From NCBI RefSeq assembly GCF_030517065.1, contig NZ_CP103950.1, positions 1,922,001 to 1,986,000 of the forward strand: a stretch of 64,000 nt of DNA. Direction: 5' to 3'. Below are positions 1 to 9,733 of the stretch, one piece after another. The notes beneath the pieces are model-generated. The model did not search any database. It saw only the letters and a list, made by a program, of their open reading frames with translations, and was not told the DNA's origin. Every line of letters begins with the position of its first letter. The stretch's first letter is position 1. Position numbers and translations under genes: made by a program. Origin of the DNA: Riemerella columbina (lineage in GTDB: Bacteria; Bacteroidota; Bacteroidia; Flavobacteriales; Weeksellaceae).

Positions 1-785
1 ACCTCCACGGCAATTTTAGAACTTCCTGAGGTAAACTGATCGGCGTGGACGGTGATTTGAAAGCCCAGCGCCTTAGCACGCTGGAGGAAATCACGGCTTT
101 CCTCTGGTTGGAACGCTGATTTTTCAATGAAAATATCCACGCGCTCTGCCAAACTTTCTGCCTTGACCACAGGTAAAATCTCAGTGATGATGTAGTCTAA
201 ATACGCCTGATGATCGCCTTGAAAATCCTTAGGCAGCGTATGTGCCGAGAGGCAAGTGGGCACCAAATGGGCTTTGGTCTGGGCTTGGGCTTTTTTAATC
301 ACCCTAAGCATTTTCAGTTCCGATTCCAAATCTAAGCCGTAGCCGCTTTTAACCTCTATCGTGGTAATGCCCAGCGCCACCAAAGCCTCTACCCTTGCGA
401 GCATTCCTGATAAAAGTTCCTCCTCTGAGGCGGCTCTGGTATGCTGCACAGAACTCCATATGCCACCGCCATTTTGCGCGATTTCTAAGTAAGATTTTCC
501 TGCATTTCGCATAGCAAAATCTGCGGCTCTGTTGCCACCAAAACAAATGTGCGTATGGCTATCCGTGTAGGCTGGCAACACCACTTGTGGGCTTTCCACC
601 TGATGAATTTCTGCCTGCGGATGCTTTGCTTTTAAGGTTTGAAAATCATCTATTTCTAAAATTTCACCCCCTTGGCAAAGCAAGCCTGCATTGGGTAAAA
701 TCTCTAAATCTTCATCTTGTAATTTACCTCTTAGCGGCAGTTGGCTCAAAGTGACCGCCTGCGAAAATGGACCGATTAGTTTCAT
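1..785 (-). CDS. hutI: imidazolonepropionase, 3' end outside window
   Basis: Partial gene entering from the left edge on the minus strand; the ATG is at 785-783 and about 261 residues are visible, so the C-terminal third is missing. The amidohydrolase metal site DSHTHICFGG is present, followed by the HutI segments KSGYGLD, a SAHTLP-type motif and VHADQ near the window edge. HutI opens the imidazolone ring in histidine degradation to formiminoglutamate, in the cytoplasm. Its other hut partners are not in the window. It is divergent from comEC with about 190 bases between. Identification is confident from the ordered family motifs. Confidence 0.9.
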   Translation of the reverse strand, partial: MKLIGPFSQAVTLSQLPLRGKLQDEDLEILPNAGLLCQGGEILEIDDFQTLKAKHPQAEIHQVESPQVVLPAYTDSHTHICFGGNRAADFAMRNAGKSYLEIAQNGGGIWSSVQHTRAASEEELLSGMLARVEALVALGITTIEVKSGYGLDLESELKMLRVIKKAQAQTKAHLVPTCLSAHTLPKDFQGDHQAYLDYIITEILPVVKAESLAERVDIFIEKSAFQPEESRDFLQRAKALGFQITVHADQFTSGSSKIAVE

Positions 786-977
786 CGTTTCTATTTTTAT
801 TGACCGTGCTAAATTATAAAAAGTATTTTAGATATGGTGGGGTTTAATGAGGATATTGTGCCTCATTGCTTTTTCCCCGTACAACCAAACTGATATTTTA
901 ATTCAAAAAATTAACTTATTATCAATGATTTTAATCTATTTTCCTTAAATTTGTTTTCATCTTCTCATCCTTGGGCT

Positions 978-2738
978 ATGAAAAAGTATCTTTCTTTTTA
1001 TCTGTGGATAGGATTTTCTATCGGTATAGCTTTAGAAGATTATTTTGTATTCTCGGAGGTCTGGCTTTATCTTTTTGTAGGTTTGGGCTTGGCGAGCCTT
1101 GGTGCGTTACGGCTTAAAATGCATTATAAATGGCTTTTTCTCTTTTTATTTTTTGTTAATGTGGGGATTGTGGCTCATTTTTTTCGGTTGCAACAAGAGC
1201 GAGTTGAGCTTCCAGAATCTGCGGAAATCACACTAAAATTAGAAAACATACTCGGCGCGAATGCCAAACACCAGCGCTATATCATCAAAGGTTTTTATCA
1301 AAATCAGAATTTTAAAGCCGTGCTTAGGCTTCCAAAAGAGGCGCCACCTTTGGATTATCAGCATTATTACCGCAGCCGCTGTTTTATTTCAAAGTTGAAA
1401 CCGCCAGCACATTCGTATCAATTTGATTATGCCGCCTACCAAGCTCGGCAAGGTGTTTTCTACGCTCTCTATCCACAAGAACCGCTCCAACAAGCCGTTA
1501 CACCTTCTTTAAGTTTAGCCGACCGCCTCAAACAATGGCGACTGAATTTCATCAATAAAATCAACCAAAGCGCCCTGAACAGCGAGGCGAGGCAGTTTTT
1601 GAAAAGCATTATTTTAGCCGACAAAACCGAAATGAGCGAAGCGACCATCGCGGATTTTCGCAAGAGTGGTTTAGCGCATTTATTAGCAATTTCTGGCACA
1701 CATATCGGGATTATTTTTGGATTTTTATTGGGGCTGTTCACTTTTATTTTTTCTGCTCAACAGCGAAAATGGAATATCATCATCAGCCTGATTTTGGTGT
1801 GGTGTTTTGGCATTTTCATCGGAGGTAGCGTTTCCGTGATTCGGGCTTGTATTATGCTTTCTATTTATTTTTATTTTGTGCTCCACCAGCGGTTGCCCAG
1901 CACGCCAGATGCCGTGGCTTTAGCTGGTTTTATCATTTTAATTTTGGACAGTCGGCAGTTGCTTAATGTGGGTTTTCAGCTCAGCTTTGCTGCGGTATTA
2001 GGGATTTATTGGCTATACACGCCCATTTTTAAATATTTGCCACGCAGCGATTACCGATTACTCAACCTTTTTTCCAGCACGATCGCCATTACTTTAGCCG
2101 CGCAGTTGGGCACACTGCCGCTGGTACTTTATTATTTTCATCAATATTCGGTGGTGTCTTTGTTGGCGAACATTGTGGTGATTCCTGTGATGGGCTTAGT
2201 GATTATTTTCTCTTTTGTGATGAGCCTTATTCTGGCTTTGGGAGTTTCGTGGTCTTGGCTGATTTCACTTTATAATATGGTGGTGGAAACCTTGCTCAGC
2301 GTGGTTCATTTTTTCGGAAATGTAGAATGGGGCGCCTCGGATACCATTGATTTTCAAGGGATAGAAGTGCTTTTGTTATCGGCATTGTTCTACGGTCTAC
2401 ACTTTCTTTTAAAGCGACTTTATTGGTTTAATATTAGAAATTTTATTATCCTCTATTGTAGTTTTGGTTTGGTCCGTATGGGTTTGGATTATCTGGCGCT
2501 CCAAAACACAGAAGTGCTCTGGCATCAACATCAAAAAGCCGCCTTGGCATCCATAAAGGTGAAAAATACGGTTTATTTTTGGGTGCCTGAAAATGCTAAC
2601 CTCTCAGAAATAGAGCGTTACATCATTAAGCCTTACTTGGTTTCGCGGCGCTGTGGGCATTATCAAATCAAAACTTTACCGCCAAAAGCCACCGCTATTC
2701 GGTATGGAGATCGGACTTATCCCATAACTCAAGAATAG
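978..2738 (+). CDS. comEC: ComEC/Rec2-family competence membrane protein
   Basis: Polytopic inner-membrane protein of about 586 residues. An N-terminal hydrophobic DUF4131-like part is followed by a soluble OB-fold-like stretch and then the Competence domain, recognisable by LLAISGTHIG and GGSVSVIRA around residues 230-290, with many membrane helices after it. In the family it forms the channel that takes transforming DNA strands across the inner membrane. The C-terminus after the helices is only about 100 residues and shows no metallo-beta-lactamase HxHxDH motif, as in many Bacteroidetes homologues. A TTG at 951 would add nine residues; the ATG at 978 starts directly at MKKYLSF and is preferred. 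Confidence 0.85.
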   Translation: MKKYLSFYLWIGFSIGIALEDYFVFSEVWLYLFVGLGLASLGALRLKMHYKWLFLFLFFVNVGIVAHFFRLQQERVELPESAEITLKLENILGANAKHQRYIIKGFYQNQNFKAVLRLPKEAPPLDYQHYYRSRCFISKLKPPAHSYQFDYAAYQARQGVFYALYPQEPLQQAVTPSLSLADRLKQWRLNFINKINQSALNSEARQFLKSIILADKTEMSEATIADFRKSGLAHLLAISGTHIGIIFGFLLGLFTFIFSAQQRKWNIIISLILVWCFGIFIGGSVSVIRACIMLSIYFYFVLHQRLPSTPDAVALAGFIILILDSRQLLNVGFQLSFAAVLGIYWLYTPIFKYLPRSDYRLLNLFSSTIAITLAAQLGTLPLVLYYFHQYSVVSLLANIVVIPVMGLVIIFSFVMSLILALGVSWSWLISLYNMVVETLLSVVHFFGNVEWGASDTIDFQGIEVLLLSALFYGLHFLLKRLYWFNIRNFIILYCSFGLVRMGLDYLALQNTEVLWHQHQKAALASIKVKNTVYFWVPENANLSEIERYIIKPYLVSRRCGHYQIKTLPPKATAIRYGDRTYPITQE

Positions 2739-2842
2739 ATTAAAAATTTCATAATCAATACATTACATATCAAAAAGAGAGAGTCACTTTTTTATTTAAT
2801 TATTTAGAAACATTACAAACTATATATTTCTGATGTTTCTCA

Positions 2843-2874
2843 TTGTCTTAAACCTTAACATTTTTTTAACTTTG
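2843..2874 (+). promoter_or_regulatory. putative sdhCAB promoter
   Basis: A Bacteroidetes-type promoter: TTG at 2843-2845 and TAACTTTG at 2867-2874, 21 bases apart, about 28 bases before the sdhC start. It fits the flavobacterial sigma-A consensus TTG / TAnnTTTG. Confidence 0.55.
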
Positions 2875-2901
2875 GAGCAAATTAAAAATTAAAAACTTAA
2901 T

Positions 2902-3579
2902 ATGGCAAGTTTAATGAGTTCTACAATAGGTAGAAAGTATGCAATGGCACTATCGGCAATGTTCTTGTTAGTGTTTTTAGTGATGCACCTGTCCGTCAAT
3001 TTGCTCTCTGTATTTAGCGAGAATGCATTTAACGAAGCATCTTATTTTATGGGGTATAATCCTTTTATACAGTTTTTAATGCAGCCCATTTTGATTATTG
3101 CAGTGTTTTTTCACTTCATTATGGGGTTTGTTTTAGAGGCTAAAAATAACAAGGCAAGACCTATAAAATATGCGGTAAACGGCGCGAGTGCTAATTCCTC
3201 CTGGATGTCCAGAAATATGATCATCTCTGGATTGGTTATTTTAGCGTTTTTAGTGCTCCACATGTATGATTTCTGGGCGCACGAGATGACTTATAAGTAC
3301 ATCCCTGGCGAAGGCAATCCTGCAGACACCACGCGTTTCTGGGGAGAGCTGCACGAGAAATTTGAAAGTCCTATTAGAGTGGGCTTGTATGTGGTTTCTT
3401 TCATTTTGTTAGGGCTGCACTTGGCGCATGGTTTCCAGTCTTCATTTCAATCGATTGGTGCCAGACATCCTAAATACACCCCATGCATTATGGCTTTTGG
3501 AAGATGGTATTCTATCTTAATTCCACTTGGATTTATCGTGGTGGCAGTATTTCATTTCGTAACTCAATCTCATCATTAA
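2902..3579 (+). CDS. sdhC: succinate dehydrogenase cytochrome b subunit
   Basis: Membrane anchor of complex II, 225 residues with about five hydrophobic helices, the single-subunit di-heme form found in Bacteroidetes. Several helices carry histidines suited to heme ligation (VFLVMHLSVN, FFHFIMG, LVLHMYDFW, LHLAHGF, VFHFVTQ). It passes electrons from the SdhB clusters to menaquinone. It is first of three genes: sdhA starts 54 bases downstream and sdhB follows sdhA, so the three form the usual sdhCAB operon. No separate SdhD gene is present or expected in this type. Confidence 0.93.
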   Translation: MASLMSSTIGRKYAMALSAMFLLVFLVMHLSVNLLSVFSENAFNEASYFMGYNPFIQFLMQPILIIAVFFHFIMGFVLEAKNNKARPIKYAVNGASANSSWMSRNMIISGLVILAFLVLHMYDFWAHEMTYKYIPGEGNPADTTRFWGELHEKFESPIRVGLYVVSFILLGLHLAHGFQSSFQSIGARHPKYTPCIMAFGRWYSILIPLGFIVVAVFHFVTQSHH

Positions 3580-3632
3580 ATTTTAGATTAGTTTTAATTT
3601 AAAGTTTAAAGTCTTTAAAAAACAACATAACA

Positions 3633-5645
3633 ATGAGTAAATTAGATTCTAAAATTCCAGCAGGTCCACTTAAGGACAAATGGAAAAATCATAAAGACCA
3701 TATGAACTTGGTGGCGCCTAATAACCGTGATAAAATTGATGTTATCGTGATCGGTACAGGGTTAGCGGGAGGTTCTGCCGCAGCAACCTTAGCCGAGCAA
3801 GGTTATAATGTAAAAGCATTCTGTTACCAAGATTCTCCAAGAAGAGCTCACTCTATTGCTGCGCAAGGTGGGATTAACGCCGCTAAAAATTACCAAGGTG
3901 ATGGCGACTCTATCTACAGACTTTTCTATGATACCATAAAAGGTGGTGACTACCGTGCCAGAGAGGCAAATGTGTACCGCCTTGCAGAAGTTTCTGCCAA
4001 CATCATCGACCAATGCGTGTCCCAAGGGGTGCCTTTTGGTAGAGATTACGGCGGGCAGTTGGACAACCGTTCTTTTGGTGGGGTTCAGGTAAAAAGAACT
4101 TTCTATGCCAAAGGTCAAACGGGGCAACAGCTTCTTTTAGGTGCTTATTCCGCAATGAGCCGACAAATTGGTAAAGGGCGCATCAAAATGTACAACCGCC
4201 ACGAGATGATGGATTTGGTTATTGTTGATGGCAAAGCCCGAGGCATCATCGCCAGAAATTTAGTCACTGGAGAGATTGAAAGACACTCGGCACACGCTGT
4301 GGTGATCGCTTCTGGTGGATACGGAAATGTATATTTCTTATCAACCAACGCTATGGGCTCTAACTGTTCTGCAGCGTGGAAAATCCACAAAAAAGGTGCT
4401 TATTTCGCGAACCCTTGTTTCGTGCAAATCCACCCAACTTGTATCCCTGTACACGGCACCCAGCAATCTAAACTAACGCTGATGTCCGAATCTTTAAGAA
4501 ACTCTGGAAGAATCTGGGTTCCGAAAAAGATAGAAGATGCCGTAGCCATTAGAGAAGGTAAACTTAAGCCAGAAGACATCAAAGAAGAGGATAGAGATTA
4601 CTACCTTGAAAGAAGATACCCTGCGTTTGGTAACTTAGTGCCTCGTGATGTAGCTTCCAGAGCCGCTAAAGAGCGTTGTGATGCAGGCTTCGGTATTGAA
4701 AACAACGAAACCAAAGAAGGCGTTTTCCTTGATTTCTCTACCGAAATTATGAAAAAAGGAAACGAAGCCGCCTTAGAAAGAAACCTCCACAACCCTACCC
4801 AACAACAAATCTACGATTTAGGAAAAGCTTGGGTGGAAGAAAAATATGGAAACCTCTTCCAGATGTATGAAAAAATCACGGCGGACAATCCTTATAAAAC
4901 ACCGATGAAAATCTATCCTGCCGTACACTACACCATGGGAGGCGTTTGGGTAGATTACAACTTGATGTCTACCATTCCTGGATGTTTCGTGATTGGGGAA
5001 GCTAACTTCTCTGACCACGGTGCCAACAGATTGGGTGCTTCGGCATTGATGCAAGGTTTGGCAGACGGTTATTTCGTATTGCCTTACACTATTGCAGACT
5101 ACCTGTCTGCCGACATTAGAACAGGAAAAATCCCAACCGATACCGCCGCTTTTGATGAAGCCGAAAAAGCCGTAACCGATAGAATCAACTTCTTTATGAC
5201 CAATAAAGGAACGCATTCGGTAGATTATTTCCACAAAAAATTAGGACACATTATGTGGAATAAAGTGGGTATGGGTAGAACGCCAGAAGGTTTAAGAGAA
5301 GCCATTCAGGAGATAGAAGAGGTAAGAAACGACTTCTGGAAAAATGTAAAAGTACCTGGGGAAGCCAACAGTATGAACCCAGAATTAGAAAAAGCGTGTA
5401 GAGTGGCAGACTTCCTTGAATTAGGGCAACTGATGGCTATAGACGCTCTAAAAAGAGAAGAATCTTGTGGTGGACATTTCCGTTGGGATCACGCCACAGA
5501 AGACGGCGAAGCTAAGAGAGATGATATTCACTTTAAATATGTAGCCGCTTGGCAGTATAACGGTGCTGATATTAACAACGAAATTCTACATAAAGAAGAA
5601 CTCGTTTACGATAACATTGAAGTGAAAACAAGAAGTTATAAATAA
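3633..5645 (+). CDS. sdhA: succinate dehydrogenase flavoprotein subunit
   Basis: Catalytic FAD subunit of succinate dehydrogenase (succinate to fumarate), 670 residues, on the cytoplasmic face of the membrane. The dinucleotide-binding motif GTGLAGG is at residues 41-47. The conserved HSIAAQGG at 73-80 contains the histidine that carries covalent FAD in this family. Substrate-site segments such as [12 protein letters not shown] and a [13 protein letters not shown] element follow in order. It sits between sdhC and sdhB with short gaps. Length and motif order are normal and no lesion is seen. Confidence 0.96.
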   Translation: MSKLDSKIPAGPLKDKWKNHKDHMNLVAPNNRDKIDVIVIGTGLAGGSAAATLAEQGYNVKAFCYQDSPRRAHSIAAQGGINAAKNYQGDGDSIYRLFYDTIKGGDYRAREANVYRLAEVSANIIDQCVSQGVPFGRDYGGQLDNRSFGGVQVKRTFYAKGQTGQQLLLGAYSAMSRQIGKGRIKMYNRHEMMDLVIVDGKARGIIARNLVTGEIERHSAHAVVIASGGYGNVYFLSTNAMGSNCSAAWKIHKKGAYFANPCFVQIHPTCIPVHGTQQSKLTLMSESLRNSGRIWVPKKIEDAVAIREGKLKPEDIKEEDRDYYLERRYPAFGNLVPRDVASRAAKERCDAGFGIENNETKEGVFLDFSTEIMKKGNEAALERNLHNPTQQQIYDLGKAWVEEKYGNLFQMYEKITADNPYKTPMKIYPAVHYTMGGVWVDYNLMSTIPGCFVIGEANFSDHGANRLGASALMQGLADGYFVLPYTIADYLSADIRTGKIPTDTAAFDEAEKAVTDRINFFMTNKGTHSVDYFHKKLGHIMWNKVGMGRTPEGLREAIQEIEEVRNDFWKNVKVPGEANSMNPELEKACRVADFLELGQLMAIDALKREESCGGHFRWDHATEDGEAKRDDIHFKYVAAWQYNGADINNEILHKEELVYDNIEVKTRSYK

Positions 5646-5664
5646 TCTCCAAAAACAGAATACT

Positions 5665-6435
5665 ATGAGTGCAAAAAAAGGACTTAATCTGACTCTGAAA
5701 ATTTGGAGACAGAAGAACAATAAATCAAAAGGGCAGTTTGAAACTTACAAAATCTCTGGCGTATCTACAGACTCCTCTTTCTTGGAAATGCTGGATATGC
5801 TCAATGAGAATTTAGTGAACGAGGGTAAAGAGCCCGTAGCTTTTGACCACGACTGTCGCGAGGGTATCTGCGGAATGTGCTCCCTCTACATCAACGGTAG
5901 AGCCCACGGTCCCGATACAGGCGTAACCACCTGCCAGCTCCATATGAGAATGTTCAAAGATGGCGAAACCATTACCATAGAACCTTGGCGAAGCGCCGCT
6001 TTCCCAGTGATTAAAGACTTGGTAGTGGACAGAAGCGCCTTTGATAGAGTGATGGCTGCAGGAGGATTCATCTCGGTGAATACTTCGGGGAATACCACCG
6101 ATGCCAACAACATCTTAATCCCGAAAGAAGATGCAGACAAAGCGATGGATGCTGCCGCTTGTATTGGTTGCGGTGCCTGCGTGGCGACTTGTAAAAACGG
6201 CTCTGCCATGCTCTTTGTAGGGGCTAAAGTTTCTCAGTACGCACTGCTACCACAAGGTAGAATAGAAGCCAAACGAAGAGTACTGAAAATGGTTGCCGCT
6301 ATGGACGAAGAAGGCTTCGGTAACTGCTCTAACACAGGAGCTTGCGAGGTAGAATGTCCAAAAGGCATCTCGTTAGAAAACATCGCGAGGATGAATAGAG
6401 AATTTATGGCTGCTACACTCACCACAGCCGAATAA
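5665..6435 (+). CDS. sdhB: succinate dehydrogenase iron-sulfur subunit
   Basis: Electron-transfer subunit of complex II, 256 residues. All cluster cysteines are visible. The [2Fe-2S] cluster uses C64, C69, C72 and C90 (CREGICGMC and a later TTCQ). The two C-terminal clusters use [11 protein letters not shown] at 166-176 and C221, C227 and C231 in [11 protein letters not shown]. It starts 19 bases after sdhA and is the last gene of sdhCAB, followed by a hairpin terminator at 6455-6490. Confidence 0.96.
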   Translation: MSAKKGLNLTLKIWRQKNNKSKGQFETYKISGVSTDSSFLEMLDMLNENLVNEGKEPVAFDHDCREGICGMCSLYINGRAHGPDTGVTTCQLHMRMFKDGETITIEPWRSAAFPVIKDLVVDRSAFDRVMAAGGFISVNTSGNTTDANNILIPKEDADKAMDAAACIGCGACVATCKNGSAMLFVGAKVSQYALLPQGRIEAKRRVLKMVAAMDEEGFGNCSNTGACEVECPKGISLENIARMNREFMAATLTTAE

Positions 6436-6454
6436 TTCAATTTTTAAATACCAT

Positions 6455-6490
6455 AAAAATCGCTGCCCTTTAATTAGAGTAGCGATTTTT
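6455..6490 (+). terminator. rho-independent terminator after sdhB
   Basis: Inverted repeat AAAAATCGCT (6455-6464) and AGCGATTTTT (6481-6490) with a 16-base loop and a T run, 20 bases after the sdhB stop. Confidence 0.75.
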
Positions 6491-6572
6491 TGTTAAATAT
6501 TTCACAAATATTTTAATATCAACATTTTATCGTTTATTTTTGCTTTAATTAAAATTTTATACTTTATTTTTT

Positions 6573-8042
6573 ATGAAAAAATACCTTCTTTTGACCTTAG
6601 CCCTACTGATGATGGCGGCTTGTTCTAAGAAAAATGAAATCATCATCTCTGGAACCATCAAGAACGCCCCACCTTTGGAGCGGATAGAGCTCATCAACAC
6701 TGCCAGCCCTATTTCCTTACCTATCGCCAATATTGGCACCAATGCGCAAGGGCAATTTTCGGACACCATCAGCATAGACCAAGATGGTCTTTACGCCATT
6801 ACCTACGGCAGAAATATGAATTTCATCTACCTTAAAAAAGGGGAAAACCTCAACATTACGGCAGAGGGAATGTCCTTCCCAAAAACGATGAAAGTGACAG
6901 GAGGCGACGCACAAAAAAATCAAGATTTTTTAAATGCCCTACAAGAATTTGCAGAAAATTATATGAGCAAACTCAATGCAGGCATCATCTCTAAAGAGGA
7001 AAAGCCATTTTTAGAAGAAATCAAAAAAATGCAGTCTGATTTTGAGAAAAAAATTGATGAGTTAAGTTCAAAATTCCATCCTGACAAAGCCTTAGTGGAT
7101 TTGAAAAAAGATGAAACCAATGTTAACTTCCTGATGATTATGGCACAATATGAGGCAATGCACGGTCAAGCGGTGGGCAATCCTAACTTCAAAACATCGC
7201 CAGCGTTTGCCAAGCATCAAGAAGCGCTGATCGGCAATGAGGAACAATGGGTGAAAACCCTCCCTACTTTCAGAAGTTACCTTTTGATGAAGTATCAAAA
7301 AGATTTTGGAGCCTTTGCAGAGAAGCTAAAAGACCAAGACCTCTCGATCACCGAAATGTTTGCGCAATTCCTCAGTCAACAAAAAAACATCAAACAAGAG
7401 GTTAAAGACCAACTGCTTACCTTCGTAGCTACACAGTACGATATGGCGCCCAACCAACCTCGCAGCAAGCAAGTTTTCGCTACGCTAAACAAAGAAATTA
7501 AAGATGAACAAATTAAGCAAGAGCTTAAAAAAGTAGAATTAGCCATGCAAGGTCTTCCCGAAGGCACCAACGCTCCAGATGCGGATTTAATCAACGCTGA
7601 AGGGAAAAAATTCTCTTTTTCATCAACTAAAAATATCCCTCAATTGGTAGTATTCTACGCCTCGTGGAGTCCTTATATTTCTGAAACACTCCATATGCTG
7701 GTGCCAGAATTGCAAAAAACTTACGGCGATCAATTGGGCATTACCCTCATCAATATGGATGACACGGAGGTGCAGTTTAAGAAAACCTCCACCGCACTGC
7801 TCAAAGATCTACCAAAGGTGACCAGCCTCTACGCCAAAGGTGGACTGAAGTCTAAAACTGCCAGTGTGTATGGCATCTATGGTTTTAAACTGCCAAGTAT
7901 GGTGGTGCTCAATAAAGACCATAAAATTGCCAGCCCGAGTATCACCAACCCTAACGATCCTAAGTTGATAGAAACTCTTAATCAACTGACGGGGATTACG
8001 CCTGCAGCGCCTGAAAAACAGACCAACGCGGCTAAGAAATAA
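6573..8042 (+). CDS. DUF4369/thioredoxin-fold lipoprotein lacking CxxC
   Basis: A 489-residue exported lipoprotein. The signal peptide ends in a lipobox (LMMAACSKK, Cys at 16). The region up to about residue 110 resembles DUF4369 of TlpA-like Bacteroidetes proteins. A helical, Lys/Glu-rich middle follows, then a C-terminal AhpC/TlpA thioredoxin fold from about residue 330. At the usual WCxxC position the sequence reads YASWSPYISE, so both redox cysteines are missing and classical disulfide exchange is unlikely. A TATTTTTG -7 box lies at 6535-6542. It is convergent with katA across a shared terminator. The substrate is unknown; a scaffold or binding role is possible. Confidence 0.75.
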   Translation: MKKYLLLTLALLMMAACSKKNEIIISGTIKNAPPLERIELINTASPISLPIANIGTNAQGQFSDTISIDQDGLYAITYGRNMNFIYLKKGENLNITAEGMSFPKTMKVTGGDAQKNQDFLNALQEFAENYMSKLNAGIISKEEKPFLEEIKKMQSDFEKKIDELSSKFHPDKALVDLKKDETNVNFLMIMAQYEAMHGQAVGNPNFKTSPAFAKHQEALIGNEEQWVKTLPTFRSYLLMKYQKDFGAFAEKLKDQDLSITEMFAQFLSQQKNIKQEVKDQLLTFVATQYDMAPNQPRSKQVFATLNKEIKDEQIKQELKKVELAMQGLPEGTNAPDADLINAEGKKFSFSSTKNIPQLVVFYASWSPYISETLHMLVPELQKTYGDQLGITLINMDDTEVQFKKTSTALLKDLPKVTSLYAKGGLKSKTASVYGIYGFKLPSMVVLNKDHKIASPSITNPNDPKLIETLNQLTGITPAAPEKQTNAAKK

Positions 8043-8073
8043 AGCGCATATCGCATATAGAGAGATTAAAAAA

Positions 8074-8115
8074 GAACCGCTCGGCAAGTCTAAGACTTGC
8101 CGAGCGGTTCTTTTA
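8074..8115. terminator. bidirectional terminator between tlpA-like gene and katA
   Basis: A perfect 17-base stem (GAACCGCTCGGCAAGTC at 8074-8090, complement at 8094-8110) with loop TAA. A-rich and T-rich flanks on both sides suit termination of the two convergent genes. Confidence 0.92.
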
Positions 8116-8135
8116 TCAGTGCTGCTAAAAGGAAA

Positions 8136-9623
8136 TTAGCCGTTGTGTTGCATTTTGTTAAAATCAATATTAACGCCTAAGCCAGAGGCAACCTTCATCC
8201 CTAAATCTAAATTAGCACGGAAGAAGTGACACAATTGGCGGTTGATAATTTCCTCTCGCTTTGGACCTTCTATTTTGCTCATATGCCCCACGATATTGCT
8301 CACCAAACGGGCTCTATCCTCATCATTCATCGCTTTGGAGTAGAGCAATCCTGGCTGTGTAAAGTGGTCATCATCGTTTTCATTGCGGTCAAAAAAGCCT
8401 ACACGATTACTGTCTATATCGTACTCAAACCCTTGATAGGCTGGGTCTGGCTTAATATCATCAAAGCTATTAGGGTAGTAGTTTGGCGCATCTTCATAAT
8501 CCGAAGCATCTGCCATAGCGCCGTCTCTCTGGTAATTATGAACCGCAAAAGGACAGCGGTTAACTTTGAGCTGGTGGGCATTCACGCCAACTCTATAGCG
8601 GTGGGCATCTGGATAAGAAAATAATCTGCCTTGGAGCATTTTATCAGGAGAGAAACTGATGCCGTTCACCAAATGGCTCGGTGAGAAAATAGATTGTTCC
8701 ACTTCGGCGAAGTAATTTCTTGGCACTTCATTGAGCTCCATTTCGCCCACTTCTATCAGTGGATATTCAGCGTGTGGCCATACTTTGGTAACATCAAACG
8801 GATTCCAGCGGAACTCTTTGGCTTGCTCTTCGGTCATCACTTGGATAAACATAGTCCATTTTGGGAAATTGCCCGCCTCTATCGCTTTCACCAAATCTTC
8901 TTGTGCAAAATCTGGATTTTCGCCTTTCATCGTGGTGGCTTCTGCATCGGTAAAATTTTTGATACCTTGCTTGGTTTTAAGGTGAAATTTCACCCAAACG
9001 CGCTCATTTTTATCGTTAATCATTGAGAAAGTATGAGAGCCGTAACCATTCATATGGCGGTAACCGTAAGGCGTTCCTCGATCAGACATCAAAATTAAAA
9101 CCTGATGGAGAGATTCTGGATTAAGCGACCAAAAATCCCACATCATCGTATGGCTTTTCAGGTTGGTTTTAGGATGCCTTTTTTGGGTATGGATAAAATC
9201 TGGGAATTTCTTAGCATCTTTAATAAAGAATACTGGCGTATTGTTCCCCACCAAATCCCAATTGCCGTCTTCGGTATAGAATTTTAAGGCGAAACCTCTT
9301 GGATCGCGCTCTGTATCGGCACTTCCTTTCTCGCCGCCCACGGTAGAAAAACGCGCAAACATTTTGCAGGTGTTGCCTACTTTTGAGAATAATTGGGCTT
9401 TGGTGTACTGTGTAATATCGTGTGTTACGGTAAAAGTACCATACGCCCCTGTGCCTTTGGCGTGTACAATACGCTCTGGAATCCGCTCTCTTACGAAGTG
9501 TGCCAAGTTCTCTTGCAACATAAAATCTTGAAGCAAAACAGGACCTCTCGCCCCTACAGTTTGAGAGTTTTCGTGTTCGTAATAAGGGCTACCAGCGCTA
9601 TTAGTTAATTTTTTATCAGACAT
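8136..9623 (-). CDS. katA: heme catalase
   Basis: Small-subunit monofunctional catalase, 495 residues, converting hydrogen peroxide to water and oxygen in the cytoplasm. The catalytic histidine is H54 in ERIVHAKGTGAYG. An active-site Asn region (DGNWDLVGNNTP) follows, and the heme-tyrosine signature GRLFSYPDAHRYR is in the C-terminal half. Length is normal for clade-3 catalases. It is transcribed away from an OxyR-type regulator 110 bases upstream, the usual arrangement for peroxide-induced catalase. Confidence 0.96.
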   Translation of the reverse strand: MSDKKLTNSAGSPYYEHENSQTVGARGPVLLQDFMLQENLAHFVRERIPERIVHAKGTGAYGTFTVTHDITQYTKAQLFSKVGNTCKMFARFSTVGGEKGSADTERDPRGFALKFYTEDGNWDLVGNNTPVFFIKDAKKFPDFIHTQKRHPKTNLKSHTMMWDFWSLNPESLHQVLILMSDRGTPYGYRHMNGYGSHTFSMINDKNERVWVKFHLKTKQGIKNFTDAEATTMKGENPDFAQEDLVKAIEAGNFPKWTMFIQVMTEEQAKEFRWNPFDVTKVWPHAEYPLIEVGEMELNEVPRNYFAEVEQSIFSPSHLVNGISFSPDKMLQGRLFSYPDAHRYRVGVNAHQLKVNRCPFAVHNYQRDGAMADASDYEDAPNYYPNSFDDIKPDPAYQGFEYDIDSNRVGFFDRNENDDDHFTQPGLLYSKAMNDEDRARLVSNIVGHMSKIEGPKREEIINRQLCHFFRANLDLGMKVASGLGVNIDFNKMQHNG

Positions 9624-9655
9624 AATCTATTGTTTTTAAAATTGATTTTATGATG

Positions 9656-9693
9656 CAAATTTAGGGCAAACTCAAGAAACATTAGTATCTTTG
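9656..9693. promoter_or_regulatory. divergent katA/oxyR promoter region
   Basis: TAAATTTG on the minus strand (9663 to 9656) is a -7 box for katA. TATCTTTG on the plus strand (9686-9693) is one for oxyR. The 22 bases between them are the likely place for regulator binding, though no clear OxyR palindrome could be picked out by eye. Confidence 0.5.
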
Positions 9694-9733
9694 CTGATAA
9701 ATATTTTCAATCAAACCCATTTATCAACCTCCT

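Noticed and set aside
8226-9608. Several plus-strand frames inside katA
   Set aside because: They are antisense shadows of a clear catalase gene.
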